Assembly: GCA_902363335.1 (NCBI GenBank)
Contig: CABIZV010000007.1
Location: forward strand, 186,001 to 250,000
Direction of reading: 5' to 3'
Length of the DNA stretch: 64,000 bases
From: Enterobacteriaceae bacterium
GTDB taxonomy: Bacteria; Pseudomonadota; Gammaproteobacteria; Enterobacterales; Enterobacteriaceae
In this document: one piece after another, positions 50,424 to 57,672 of the stretch
How the letters are laid out: every line of letters begins with the position of its first letter
How positions within the stretch are numbered: the first letter of the stretch is position 1
The notes under the pieces: generated by a model
What the model was told of the DNA's origin: nothing
The model's database searches: none
The model's input: only the letters and a program-made list of their open reading frames with translations
Made by a program: the position numbers and the translations under genes

Positions 50424-52280
50424 ATGGGTGGTGAGACAAAAAAAATACAGGTGTCTGTGACTCTTCCCCATAAGTTAGTTGTAGAGTTAGATAGGACTGG
50501 TGAGGGGCAGAGCCGTTCAGAGCTAATCCGAGAACTGCTGGAGAAGTCAATCAAAGATGCTGACAAGAAGAAGAAAAATGGTGTAGTTTACACACCACAG
50601 TATTTAGCAGATTATGTTGCTGAGAAAATTATAAGTTATTCAGATCTATTCAAGGATAAGCAAAATAGCGAAACCATTCAAGTTCTAGATCCAGCATGTG
50701 GAGATGGAATATTATTAAAAGCACTTGAATGTAGACTAAAAAAAATAAATATAACAAATGTGAAATTCACTGGGGTTGACATTGATAAAAATGCCTTAAT
50801 TAAAGCAAGAAAGCCGTTTGGTGATGATTTTTTTGGTGTTAATACTAATGCTTTATGTCCATATAATAATGACAGAATAAATGGTTGGGATTTATTGAAA
50901 AATAAATTCAATAATGAACGAGGATATGATTTTATTATAGCTAACCCACCTTGGGGGGCTGATACATCAAGCTATAAAAATTTAGTTAATAATAATACTT
51001 ATGAATTATTAAGTGGACAATATGACACCTCAGATCTATTTGTTGAATTATGTATTTCATTATTGAGTGATTCAGGAATTGCTGGTTTTATTATTCCTGA
51101 TTCATTATTTTCACATGACAGATTTTTGTTAAGAAAACATTTGCTCAAAAATACCGAAATTTTGTTTATTGGCAGATTTGGTGAGAAGATATTTAAAGAT
51201 GTTAATCGTGCATGTGCTATTCTAATATTTAGAAAAAAGACTTCCTCTACTTTTGAGGATTACGAAATTGACTGTTTTCGTCTTCCAGTTGAAGAGAGAA
51301 ATAATATAATAAATGGAACTGAAGTTCTTAGCCAAGTTGAACTAAAATATAGACATAAGGTGTTGTATTCTCGCTTTAAAAAGGATTCAAAGCATCTTTT
51401 TAATTTAGACATTGATTCTACATTGCAAAGCACATATGAGTGTATTTCATCTCACGACCACAAATTTGGAGATTATCTTTGTAATCATCGTGGGGTTGAA
51501 TTATCAAAAAAAGGGAAGATCGTACAATGCCAATTTTGCAGTTCTTGGAGTCCAGCATCAAAAAATGAAATTATAAAATGTAAAAATTGTGGTGAAAAAT
51601 TAGTAACAAAAAACACAAATGAAAAAGTCATAATTCACAAAGGTTATAACTATAATTGTAATCCTCTGATTGTTGGTGAGGATATTAACCGTTATAAAAT
51701 AGATTATAATTTATGGATTGATACTTCAAATACTGGTATAAACTATAAAAACCCAGCAATATATGAAGGGGAGAAAATTGTAGTTAGAAAAACTGGTATA
51801 GGCGTATCTGCTTCGATTGATTATACTTCTAGTTATACAAATCAAGTGGTGTATATTTTCAAACTGAGATCAGATTTCTTAGGTAAAATTCCACTGGAGT
51901 TTCTTTTAGCAATTCTGAATTCAAGGGCTATTTTCTTTTTTGTCTCAATGTCTAATGGTGAAATAGAATGGAAAAGCCACCCTTACCTGACTCAGCAGCA
52001 GATTATTAATATACCAATTCCTAACCTTTTGAAGATACCTAATAACGATCTTAAAATTATAAATAAGTTGTCCAAAAGGTTAAGAGTCTTTCTAGAGAAG
52101 AGTGAAAAAGTACCATACGATTTAGATGCTGAGTTGGAGCGTATGGTTGCTAAAATATATGGTTTGGATCAAGCACACTATGATGCTATTTTTAAAGTTC
52201 TGGACAAAGCACAAGAATTGATAGCAGTTAAAGCGTTGAAAAATATCAAAATCTCTGACATTTTTGTATCAAAGGCATAA
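50424..52280 (+). CDS. N6-adenine DNA methylase with N-terminal ribbon-helix-helix domain
   Basis: This 618-residue protein begins with a CopG/RHH-like segment (KKIQVSVTLPHKLVVELDRTGEGQSRSELIRELLEKS). Motif X follows (VVYTPQYLADYVA), then motif I DPACGDG (around 90-96) and motif IV NPPW (around 175-178) of gamma-class N6-adenine methylases. The C-terminal half has a zinc ribbon (CQFC ... CKNCG, about 370-395) and a TaqI-type specificity region. No nuclease motif is visible. ATG 50424 is used; GTG 50421 is possible. The next gene starts 2 nt after its stop. Confidence 0.88.
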   Translation: MGGETKKIQVSVTLPHKLVVELDRTGEGQSRSELIRELLEKSIKDADKKKKNGVVYTPQYLADYVAEKIISYSDLFKDKQNSETIQVLDPACGDGILLKALECRLKKINITNVKFTGVDIDKNALIKARKPFGDDFFGVNTNALCPYNNDRINGWDLLKNKFNNERGYDFIIANPPWGADTSSYKNLVNNNTYELLSGQYDTSDLFVELCISLLSDSGIAGFIIPDSLFSHDRFLLRKHLLKNTEILFIGRFGEKIFKDVNRACAILIFRKKTSSTFEDYEIDCFRLPVEERNNIINGTEVLSQVELKYRHKVLYSRFKKDSKHLFNLDIDSTLQSTYECISSHDHKFGDYLCNHRGVELSKKGKIVQCQFCSSWSPASKNEIIKCKNCGEKLVTKNTNEKVIIHKGYNYNCNPLIVGEDINRYKIDYNLWIDTSNTGINYKNPAIYEGEKIVVRKTGIGVSASIDYTSSYTNQVVYIFKLRSDFLGKIPLEFLLAILNSRAIFFFVSMSNGEIEWKSHPYLTQQQIINIPIPNLLKIPNNDLKIINKLSKRLRVFLEKSEKVPYDLDAELERMVAKIYGLDQAHYDAIFKVLDKAQELIAVKALKNIKISDIFVSKA

Positions 52281-52282
52281 TT

Positions 52283-53350
52283 ATGGGTTACCGTTATATA
52301 GGTTCAAAAGTAAAAGTTATTGATAACGTTATTGGAAAAATTTCTGAATTATGCCCCTCAAAGGGTCGGGTTGCTGATCTTATGTCAGGCACAGGTGTGA
52401 TTTCAACAGAATTGAGAAAACGCGATTACAAAGTAACCGCCAATGATCTAATGACTTATTCATATCATCATTCTATCGTTAACCTAAAATTCTCTAGCGC
52501 ACCTAATTTTGAGAAGTTAATAGCATTTATATCAGATTTTCATGAAGTAAAACCTGAGTTTTCACCATACGAGAATGTTATTAATTTTTTGAATAATGTT
52601 AAACCAAAATGTGGCTACTTTTGGAACGAATTTTCTTGTGAAGGAAATCCTCAAAATAGTGAGAGACCAAGGAATTATTTTAGTCCAGAAAACGCTAGAA
52701 AACTAGATGGCATTAGAGAAGTCATAAACAATTTATCTTGTGATAATATTCTGACTGATTTGGAAAGAAGTTTATTGCTACATGATTTAATAATGGCGGC
52801 TAATGATATCGCTAATATTGCTGGTACATATGGACATTACATGTCCAGGCTAAATGGCAGGGCTTTGACTCAGTTAAATCTTAAATGCACAGATTTATTT
52901 CTTAAATCTGATGTTGAAAATCACATTGTAATGCAAGGTTATGCCGAGGAGAATGCAAGCAAGATTCAATGCGACCTATGTTATATTGATCCTCCATATA
53001 TGAAAAGACAATATGCAGCCAATTATCATATATTAGAAACGTTAGCCCGTGGAGATGAACCAGAGGCAATAGGTATTAGCGGATTAAGACCTTGGCGAGA
53101 CCAGTATTCTAATTTTTGTACGAAAACTAAAATTAGAGATTCATTTAAGGAAATTATTACAAACATGGGATGTAATGAATTTCTTATAAGTTATAGTGAA
53201 GATGGATTACTTACAATAGAAGATTTTAATAAATTACTAGCTGATTTTGGTGATGTTAAAATAGAGGCGTTCACCCATAAAAGATTTAGAAGTAATAAAA
53301 GTGAATTACAAAATGAACTTACAGAGTACCTAATACATCTTCACCGTTGA
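52283..53350 (+). CDS. Dam-like (D12-class) adenine DNA methylase
   Basis: This 355-residue protein starts MGYRYIGSKVKVIDNVI, the YIGSK motif X of alpha-class methylases. Motif I is VADLMSGTGVISTEL and motif IV is DPPY (236-239, CYIDPPYMKRQYAANYH). It differs in class from the upstream methylase. AAGG precedes the ATG, and the 2-nt gap indicates cotranscription. Together they could methylate both strands of an asymmetric site or two different sites. Confidence 0.88.
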   Translation: MGYRYIGSKVKVIDNVIGKISELCPSKGRVADLMSGTGVISTELRKRDYKVTANDLMTYSYHHSIVNLKFSSAPNFEKLIAFISDFHEVKPEFSPYENVINFLNNVKPKCGYFWNEFSCEGNPQNSERPRNYFSPENARKLDGIREVINNLSCDNILTDLERSLLLHDLIMAANDIANIAGTYGHYMSRLNGRALTQLNLKCTDLFLKSDVENHIVMQGYAEENASKIQCDLCYIDPPYMKRQYAANYHILETLARGDEPEAIGISGLRPWRDQYSNFCTKTKIRDSFKEIITNMGCNEFLISYSEDGLLTIEDFNKLLADFGDVKIEAFTHKRFRSNKSELQNELTEYLIHLHR

Positions 53351-53355
53351 TTTTT

Positions 53356-53383
53356 AAGAGCCATATTTTGATATATGGCTCTT
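53356..53383. terminator. Hairpin between convergent methylase and nuclease genes
   Basis: AAGAGCCATAT-TTTGAT-ATATGGCTCTT forms an 11-bp stem in either orientation, midway between the two stop codons. U-runs are weak. Confidence 0.7.
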
Positions 53384-53387
53384 ACTA

Positions 53388-54488
53388 TCAAATGAGTGCT
53401 GTGTGTTTTGGATGCCATGTTATTGTATATGGCAAATCATTTATATTAATCTGTAAAGTTCCGACCCCATGAGCATCGATGGAAATATTTTCTAGGTTTA
53501 AACCTGTAACTGTAGCATGGTGTAGCATTTTATGAATTAATGGGTTGACAACAATCAAATTTCGGATGTCGTCAGAGCCACCTTCACCGAGGGGTATTAG
53601 ATGATGAACCTCTGTGTAGTCAATACCATCTTTTTTCTGAAAGGCAAACTGATTTCCAGTTATCTGACATGTGTTATTATATAAATTCTTCAGTTTTGTA
53701 ACGATGGATTTGTTTCTTGCTTTTACTTTTCTAATATACTCCTTGCTCAGAACTTCGAACTGACTATTATCATTATTAAATAAGTCATCAATAAATGTTG
53801 ATTCGTCATTCGCAGGGTTATATACCCCTGAAGTATATGTTTCCGTTCCTTGAGATTGAAGAGGATAATATTTATCTAACGGGTTTAAGTAAAGATAATC
53901 AGTGCTGTGAAAATTTATTATTCCACTATATCCTTCAGCGTCTGCCGGTAATGAAAACATGGAGTTAATAGATTGCGGTGGAATACCTTTAAGGGGAAGT
54001 TGTGTCGTTCCGTCATTTAAAAACCACCCCGCCCATACTTTTCCCTCATAGGTAGCGGCAAGATAAACCATGAGACCATCGGGGCATTGTGATCTATCTG
54101 TATTATCTACGGGGACAGGGAAGCCTGATTGTGGGTGCCAGGCCCTTACTCTGTTTGAGCGAGAGGAAAAAAGCTTCTGGCTAGTTATACTTACTGACTG
54201 TTGTCTTCTCTGATAAATTTTCAGAGACTGAACTGCCGGATTCTGACCATTATCTAATGTGAGACTATAGATTGGGAATGTCCAGCTCGGCCCTTGTGTT
54301 TCTTGTTGAACAGAAACTCCATTTATTCCTGTAAAAAATTCGTGCCATTGTGCTGGTGTTACTGAGCTTGTTGGAAAATCTATATAAGCTTGACCTCCAC
54401 CACCTAATTCCATGCCCGGTGGCTTATTAATGTTGAAAAAATCAGCGTTGGTTAAGTGTCTGTAAACTATAGACTTTACTCTTTCCAT
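53388..54488 (-). CDS. HNH endonuclease, probable restriction enzyme
   Basis: This 366-residue protein has an uncharacterised N-terminal region (about 1-250, with PGMELGGGGQAYIDFP and RVRAWHPQSGFP). The HNH domain is C-terminal (TCQITGNQFAFQKKDGIDYTEVHHLIPLGEGGSDDIRNLIVVNPLIHKMLH, roughly 285-335). The HH, N and H residues are intact. Convergent orientation to two DNA methylases is a classical type II arrangement, so it is probably the restriction partner. The recognition site is unknown. Confidence 0.8.
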   Translation of the reverse strand: MERVKSIVYRHLTNADFFNINKPPGMELGGGGQAYIDFPTSSVTPAQWHEFFTGINGVSVQQETQGPSWTFPIYSLTLDNGQNPAVQSLKIYQRRQQSVSITSQKLFSSRSNRVRAWHPQSGFPVPVDNTDRSQCPDGLMVYLAATYEGKVWAGWFLNDGTTQLPLKGIPPQSINSMFSLPADAEGYSGIINFHSTDYLYLNPLDKYYPLQSQGTETYTSGVYNPANDESTFIDDLFNNDNSQFEVLSKEYIRKVKARNKSIVTKLKNLYNNTCQITGNQFAFQKKDGIDYTEVHHLIPLGEGGSDDIRNLIVVNPLIHKMLHHATVTGLNLENISIDAHGVGTLQININDLPYTITWHPKHTALI

Positions 54489-54679
54489 GATACTTACCTT
54501 CTAAGGTGCCATAGACTAAGACTATTGTACAAAAAATTGATTGTAAGTACATCCCTTTAGAGTAAATACGAGGATATATTTATATCAATATATTGGTAAA
54601 TAAAATTTCTTTGATGAATGTTGACTAGTTTTTAAAATATAATAGATTAATTTTATCAATGTTTTTAGGGTGGGGTAAT

Positions 54680-54919
54680 ATGAACTTTAAATTAATAATG
54701 TTTGTTAGCATTTTTATACTTTCAAATTTAATAAGTGTGATGTATATTTCACAGGCCCCTGATATGTTTTTAGTAATGTTAGGTTCAGCCCCGCAACTTA
54801 AGTCTCCTTCTTTATTTTATGCCATTTCAGTTTTAACTATATTATTGGATGTTGTTTTTCTTATGTTTTGGACTTTCATAGGATGCCTCCATCTAACTAA
54901 TATAAAGCGAGAAAGGTGA
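54680..54919 (+). CDS. Small membrane protein
   Basis: This 79-residue protein has two membrane helices (MNFKLIMFVSIFILSNLISVMYI and ISVLTILLDVVFLMFWTFIGCL) and ends in KRER. ATG 54680 follows a GGGTGGGG ribosome-type sequence; a start at 54659 is less likely. It abuts the convergent 193-residue gene with no gap. Family unknown. Confidence 0.6.
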   Translation: MNFKLIMFVSIFILSNLISVMYISQAPDMFLVMLGSAPQLKSPSLFYAISVLTILLDVVFLMFWTFIGCLHLTNIKRER

Positions 54920-55501
54920 TTAATTTTTCTTTTTGATAAGATGATAAAATACAAGCGCCAGCACTGAAAGAGATATCCCTATTTTTGCTTTAGATAGTAT
55001 AGGGTTGTTTTCTACTTTTAAGTTTTTTATAGTTGGCTTTTTATCCTCGATTTCTCTTTTCCTCTCATCACAAAATTCACTAAATGTTATGGCTACTTTT
55101 GCTGCACTACACATCATAAAGAGCAGCTTAATACTAAAAGTTCCTACGCTATTAACGTTAAAAAAATATTCATTTTTAACAAGAGCATCAATACCAAAAA
55201 ATAGAATTGAATAAAGCCCACAGAAGCCGATTCCTAATAATAAGAGGTCGTTAAATGCTTTGATTGATTTTCTATTTTTTAAGTGTATTTTAAAAATTAT
55301 CGCGCCGCCTAAGAATGGCAACAAATATAAAGTTTTTAATGCAACGTTTGAGTTTGCCAGTTCATTTAAGAAAACATACTTTTTAAATAGGATCGGTAAG
55401 TATAGTATAAAACCTGTTGATATAGTTACGGCGAATATGCATGTGAATGTAAATATAATAAAATCTCTTTTAAACGTAATTTCTTTATCACTTAACATCA
55501 T
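54920..55501 (-). CDS. Uncharacterised multi-span membrane protein
   Basis: This 193-residue protein has about five hydrophobic spans (residues 12-32, 48-65, 84-103, 120-140 and 170-187) with short charged linkers and a LIKKKN end. It is the last gene before the island's right end and is convergent with the 79-residue protein. AT-rich. I do not recognise the family; a role linked to the neighbouring small protein is possible. Confidence 0.6.
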   Translation of the reverse strand: MMLSDKEITFKRDFIIFTFTCIFAVTISTGFILYLPILFKKYVFLNELANSNVALKTLYLLPFLGGAIIFKIHLKNRKSIKAFNDLLLLGIGFCGLYSILFFGIDALVKNEYFFNVNSVGTFSIKLLFMMCSAAKVAITFSEFCDERKREIEDKKPTIKNLKVENNPILSKAKIGISLSVLALVFYHLIKKKN

Positions 55502-55761
55502 ATATCCCGTTACTTACATTTAAATCCTTTGTGTAGTGTATTTATTTAGGAAACAACATGCAAACTTTAACTCATACTAAAGTGTGAAGATTATCACTAT
55601 CTAATCAATGAGTTGAACCGAATAGACAAATTCACTATAGCGAAAAAGGTATTAAATTTTCTATTTTAAATGTCTTTTAGTTATAAATAGCAGGTTTATA
55701 ATGTGCAAAATGCCTGGCAATGATAGGCTTATATTGTCGATTCTATGATAACCACAGCATT

Positions 55762-55781
55762 GATGGTATCAATGATGGTAT
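55762..55781 (+). repeat. Right-end arm-type repeats
   Basis: GATGGTAT appears twice with a 12-bp period, as at 39387-39406 beside the integrase. These are candidate integrase arm sites near attR. Confidence 0.65.
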
Positions 55782-55834
55782 CATGTCAAAAGTGGTAAAT
55801 TTTTATCTCTTAAGATCATAAGGATAGTTGCGAT

Positions 55835-55852
55835 GTTCGAGTCCGGCCTTCG
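55835..55852 (+). repeat. attR core (island right end)
   Basis: GTTCGAGTCCGGCCTTCG is identical to the leuX segment at 39239-39256. The identity ends just after it (CCCCGAA versus GCACCAT). Confidence 0.9.
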
Positions 55853-55925
55853 CCCCGAATCTCACACAAATCCGCCGCAGACCACATTACCGTGGCCCGC
55901 GGCATAGCATCCTCAGCCTACAAAC

Positions 55926-56249
55926 CTACTTCCCCCCAATCACCCCAATAAACTCCCTAACCTGCCTCTGCTTCCTACCCGACAGCTTCCCCACCGCCCG
56001 CATCATCCCTTGCACTTCGTCCGATTCCGGCTCTATCGCCGTCAGCACCATGCACCCCTTCATCACCCGTACTTCCACCTTTGTACCGGTGCTAAACCCC
56101 GCCGCTTCGAGCCATGCGCCTTTCATCGTCACGGCGGGAATACGCTGGTAATCCGGATGACGGCTCGCATAACTCACAGTTAAGTGGCGCTTATTCTCTG
56201 GAGACACTTCTGGATCAAACGAATCTGCAATACAATCGACGTTAGTCAT
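55926..56249 (-). CDS. symE: SOS-induced toxin-like protein SymE
   Basis: This 107-residue protein aligns with E. coli SymE (VSYASRHPDYQRIPAVTMKGAWLEAAGF and SGRKQRQVREFIGVIGGK). It has an AbrB-like fold. In E. coli it is induced by DNA damage, condenses nucleoids and inhibits translation; SymR RNA represses it. ATG 56249 lies inside the complementary SymR sequence, as expected. A longer frame from 56306 is rejected because it would run through the SymR region. Confidence 0.95.
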   Translation of the reverse strand: MTNVDCIADSFDPEVSPENKRHLTVSYASRHPDYQRIPAVTMKGAWLEAAGFSTGTKVEVRVMKGCMVLTAIEPESDEVQGMMRAVGKLSGRKQRQVREFIGVIGGK

Positions 56250-56320
56250 GATGGCTATTCCTGATAAATAGTTGTTGTGATCAGCGATGTGGGAGTGGTG
56301 GAACACTCCCGCATCGCGCT
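56244..56320 (+). ncRNA. symR: SymR antisense RNA
   Basis: A 77-nt segment, AGTCATGATGGCTATTCC through CCGCATCGCGCT, resembles E. coli SymR (also 77 nt) in start, end and layout. It runs antisense to the symE 5' region and includes a terminal stem (GCGATGTGGGAGTG... CACTCCCGCATCGC). Pairing would block symE translation. Boundaries are taken by similarity to the E. coli RNA as recalled. Confidence 0.82.
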
Positions 56321-56328
56321 AAATAACA

Positions 56329-56344
56329 CTGTAAATATACCCAG
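56329..56344. promoter_or_regulatory. LexA (SOS) box of symE
   Basis: CTGTAAATATACCCAG has the CTG-N10-CAG form of LexA boxes and lies 80 nt upstream of the symE start. It fits SOS control of symE as in E. coli. Confidence 0.75.
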
Positions 56345-56415
56345 CTACAACACCTAAAACCAGCCCAACAAAAGTACGAATCAACACCAAACTGGAAACC
56401 GTAATAAATAACCCA

Positions 56416-57672
56416 TTACCGCTCCCTCAACGCCTCCTTCACCTTATTAAACGGCTTCACCATATAATCCATCACCGTCTTCTCACCGGTCTTAATATCC
56501 ACGTTCGCAATCATCCCAGGCACAATATTAAAACGCTTCCCGGCCTTATTTTGCAGATAATCATTCTCGGTGCGGATAAACACCCGGTAATAATAGATCT
56601 CCGGCTTCGCCTCATCCTGGATCGTATCCGGCGAAATACTGTCGACCACGCCCTTTAATCCGCCGTAGATCGCATAGTCGTACGCGGTGATCTTCACCAG
56701 CGCTGCCTGATCCGGGTGAATAAACGCAATATCGCGCGGTGACAGCCGCGTCTCGATCAGCAAATGATCGTCCATCGGTACAATTTCCATCAGTTCACCG
56801 TTTGGCGGAATGACCCCGCCCAGCGTGTTCACCTTGATGTTTTTCACAATCCCTTTCACCGGTGAACGCACCGTCATGCGCGTCACGCTGTCGGTTCGCC
56901 CCTTGATGATCTCAGATAACGACGCGGCTTCCGCCGTGGCTTTCGCCAGTTCTTCACGCGCCTGTACCAGATACTGTGAGCGCAGATCGAGGATCTTCAA
57001 CTGCAAATCAGAGCGTTGGCGTTCCAAGCGCAGCACTTCCACGTTACTCGCTGCCCCCGTGGTCGCCAGTCTGCGGGTGATTGCCAGCTCGCTGTCCACC
57101 GCCTTTAACGAATCATCAATCCGCGCTTTTGAGTCGGTGAACTGGCTGCGGCGCAGCTTATACAATCGAGTCTCGGAGGCGACCAGCAGCGGCACGGCGT
57201 TCAGCTCGGCGGGGAAGGTGAGGGGCAATTCGTTCACCTCAGCAGACAAGCGAGCGCTGGCGGCGAGTGCGGCCTGATAGCGCGCCACGCTCTCGCCGAC
57301 GTTCGAGGCGGAACGGGTCGGGTCGAGGCGGGCGACCACTTCACCCGGTTCGACGCGCTGGCCTTCGCGCACGTTCAGCGCCACCAGAATGCCGCCGTCC
57401 AGCGACTGTAACACCTGCTCGCGGGAGCTGGGGATCACTTTGCCGGTGCCGGTGGAGACTTCGTCCAGCGTGCCGAACGACGCCCAGATCCACGCCACAA
57501 TCAGCAGCAGCCCGCTGATGGTGATGATATGGCCGGAGCGCGACAGGCTGTGGTTATCAAAATCATTTTCACCGTGATCGCGGGTCCAGTTCAGCGGCCG
57601 GGCGTTGGCGGGCGTCGGGATCGGCGCCGGTTCTGGGGGAATTACCGCCAAATCAGGCTGGTCGTCTTTCAT
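56416..57672 (-). CDS. Type I secretion membrane-fusion protein (HlyD family)
   Basis: This 418-residue periplasmic adaptor has one membrane helix near residues 50-68 (GHIITISGLLLIVAWIWASFG), a biotinyl-lipoyl-like start (EVSTGTGKVIPSSREQVLQSLDGGILVALNVREGQRVEPGEVVARLD), a coiled coil, and the C-terminal motif of HlyD proteins (VPGMIANVDIKTGEKTVMDYMVKPF). It overlaps the ABC exporter gene by 20 nt. It bridges the inner-membrane ATPase and the outer-membrane channel. The order after the exporter matches bapD. Confidence 0.93.
   Translation of the reverse strand: MKDDQPDLAVIPPEPAPIPTPANARPLNWTRDHGENDFDNHSLSRSGHIITISGLLLIVAWIWASFGTLDEVSTGTGKVIPSSREQVLQSLDGGILVALNVREGQRVEPGEVVARLDPTRSASNVGESVARYQAALAASARLSAEVNELPLTFPAELNAVPLLVASETRLYKLRRSQFTDSKARIDDSLKAVDSELAITRRLATTGAASNVEVLRLERQRSDLQLKILDLRSQYLVQAREELAKATAEAASLSEIIKGRTDSVTRMTVRSPVKGIVKNIKVNTLGGVIPPNGELMEIVPMDDHLLIETRLSPRDIAFIHPDQAALVKITAYDYAIYGGLKGVVDSISPDTIQDEAKPEIYYYRVFIRTENDYLQNKAGKRFNIVPGMIANVDIKTGEKTVMDYMVKPFNKVKEALRER

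Larger units (their letters stand above)
39239..55852. mobile_element. Integrative mobilizable island at leuX (about 16.6 kb)
   Basis: Its limits are two copies of GTTCGAGTCCGGCCTTCG (39239-39256 in leuX and 55835-55852). Between them the DNA is AT-rich and coding style changes sharply from the flanks. Contents are a P4-type integrase at the left end, a DUF6387-like protein, an AlpA-type regulator, a recombinase trio, mobA/mobC, two DNA methylases, an HNH nuclease and small membrane proteins. There are no mating-pore genes, so transfer would need a helper. symE and the type I secretion genes outside the right repeat return to chromosomal composition. Confidence 0.92.
55502..55925. other. Island right-end region and symE downstream gap
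   Basis: About 330 nt of AT-rich sequence precedes the attR core. It includes GATGGTAT at 55762 and 55774, mirroring the left end. After the core, 73 nt lead to the symE stop codon. No ORF is supported. Confidence 0.7.

Noticed and set aside
55835..55852. Possible second tRNA gene at the right island end
   Set aside because: Only the 18-bp T-loop/acceptor piece is present; D-arm, anticodon arm and the 5' acceptor strand are missing. It is an attR remnant.
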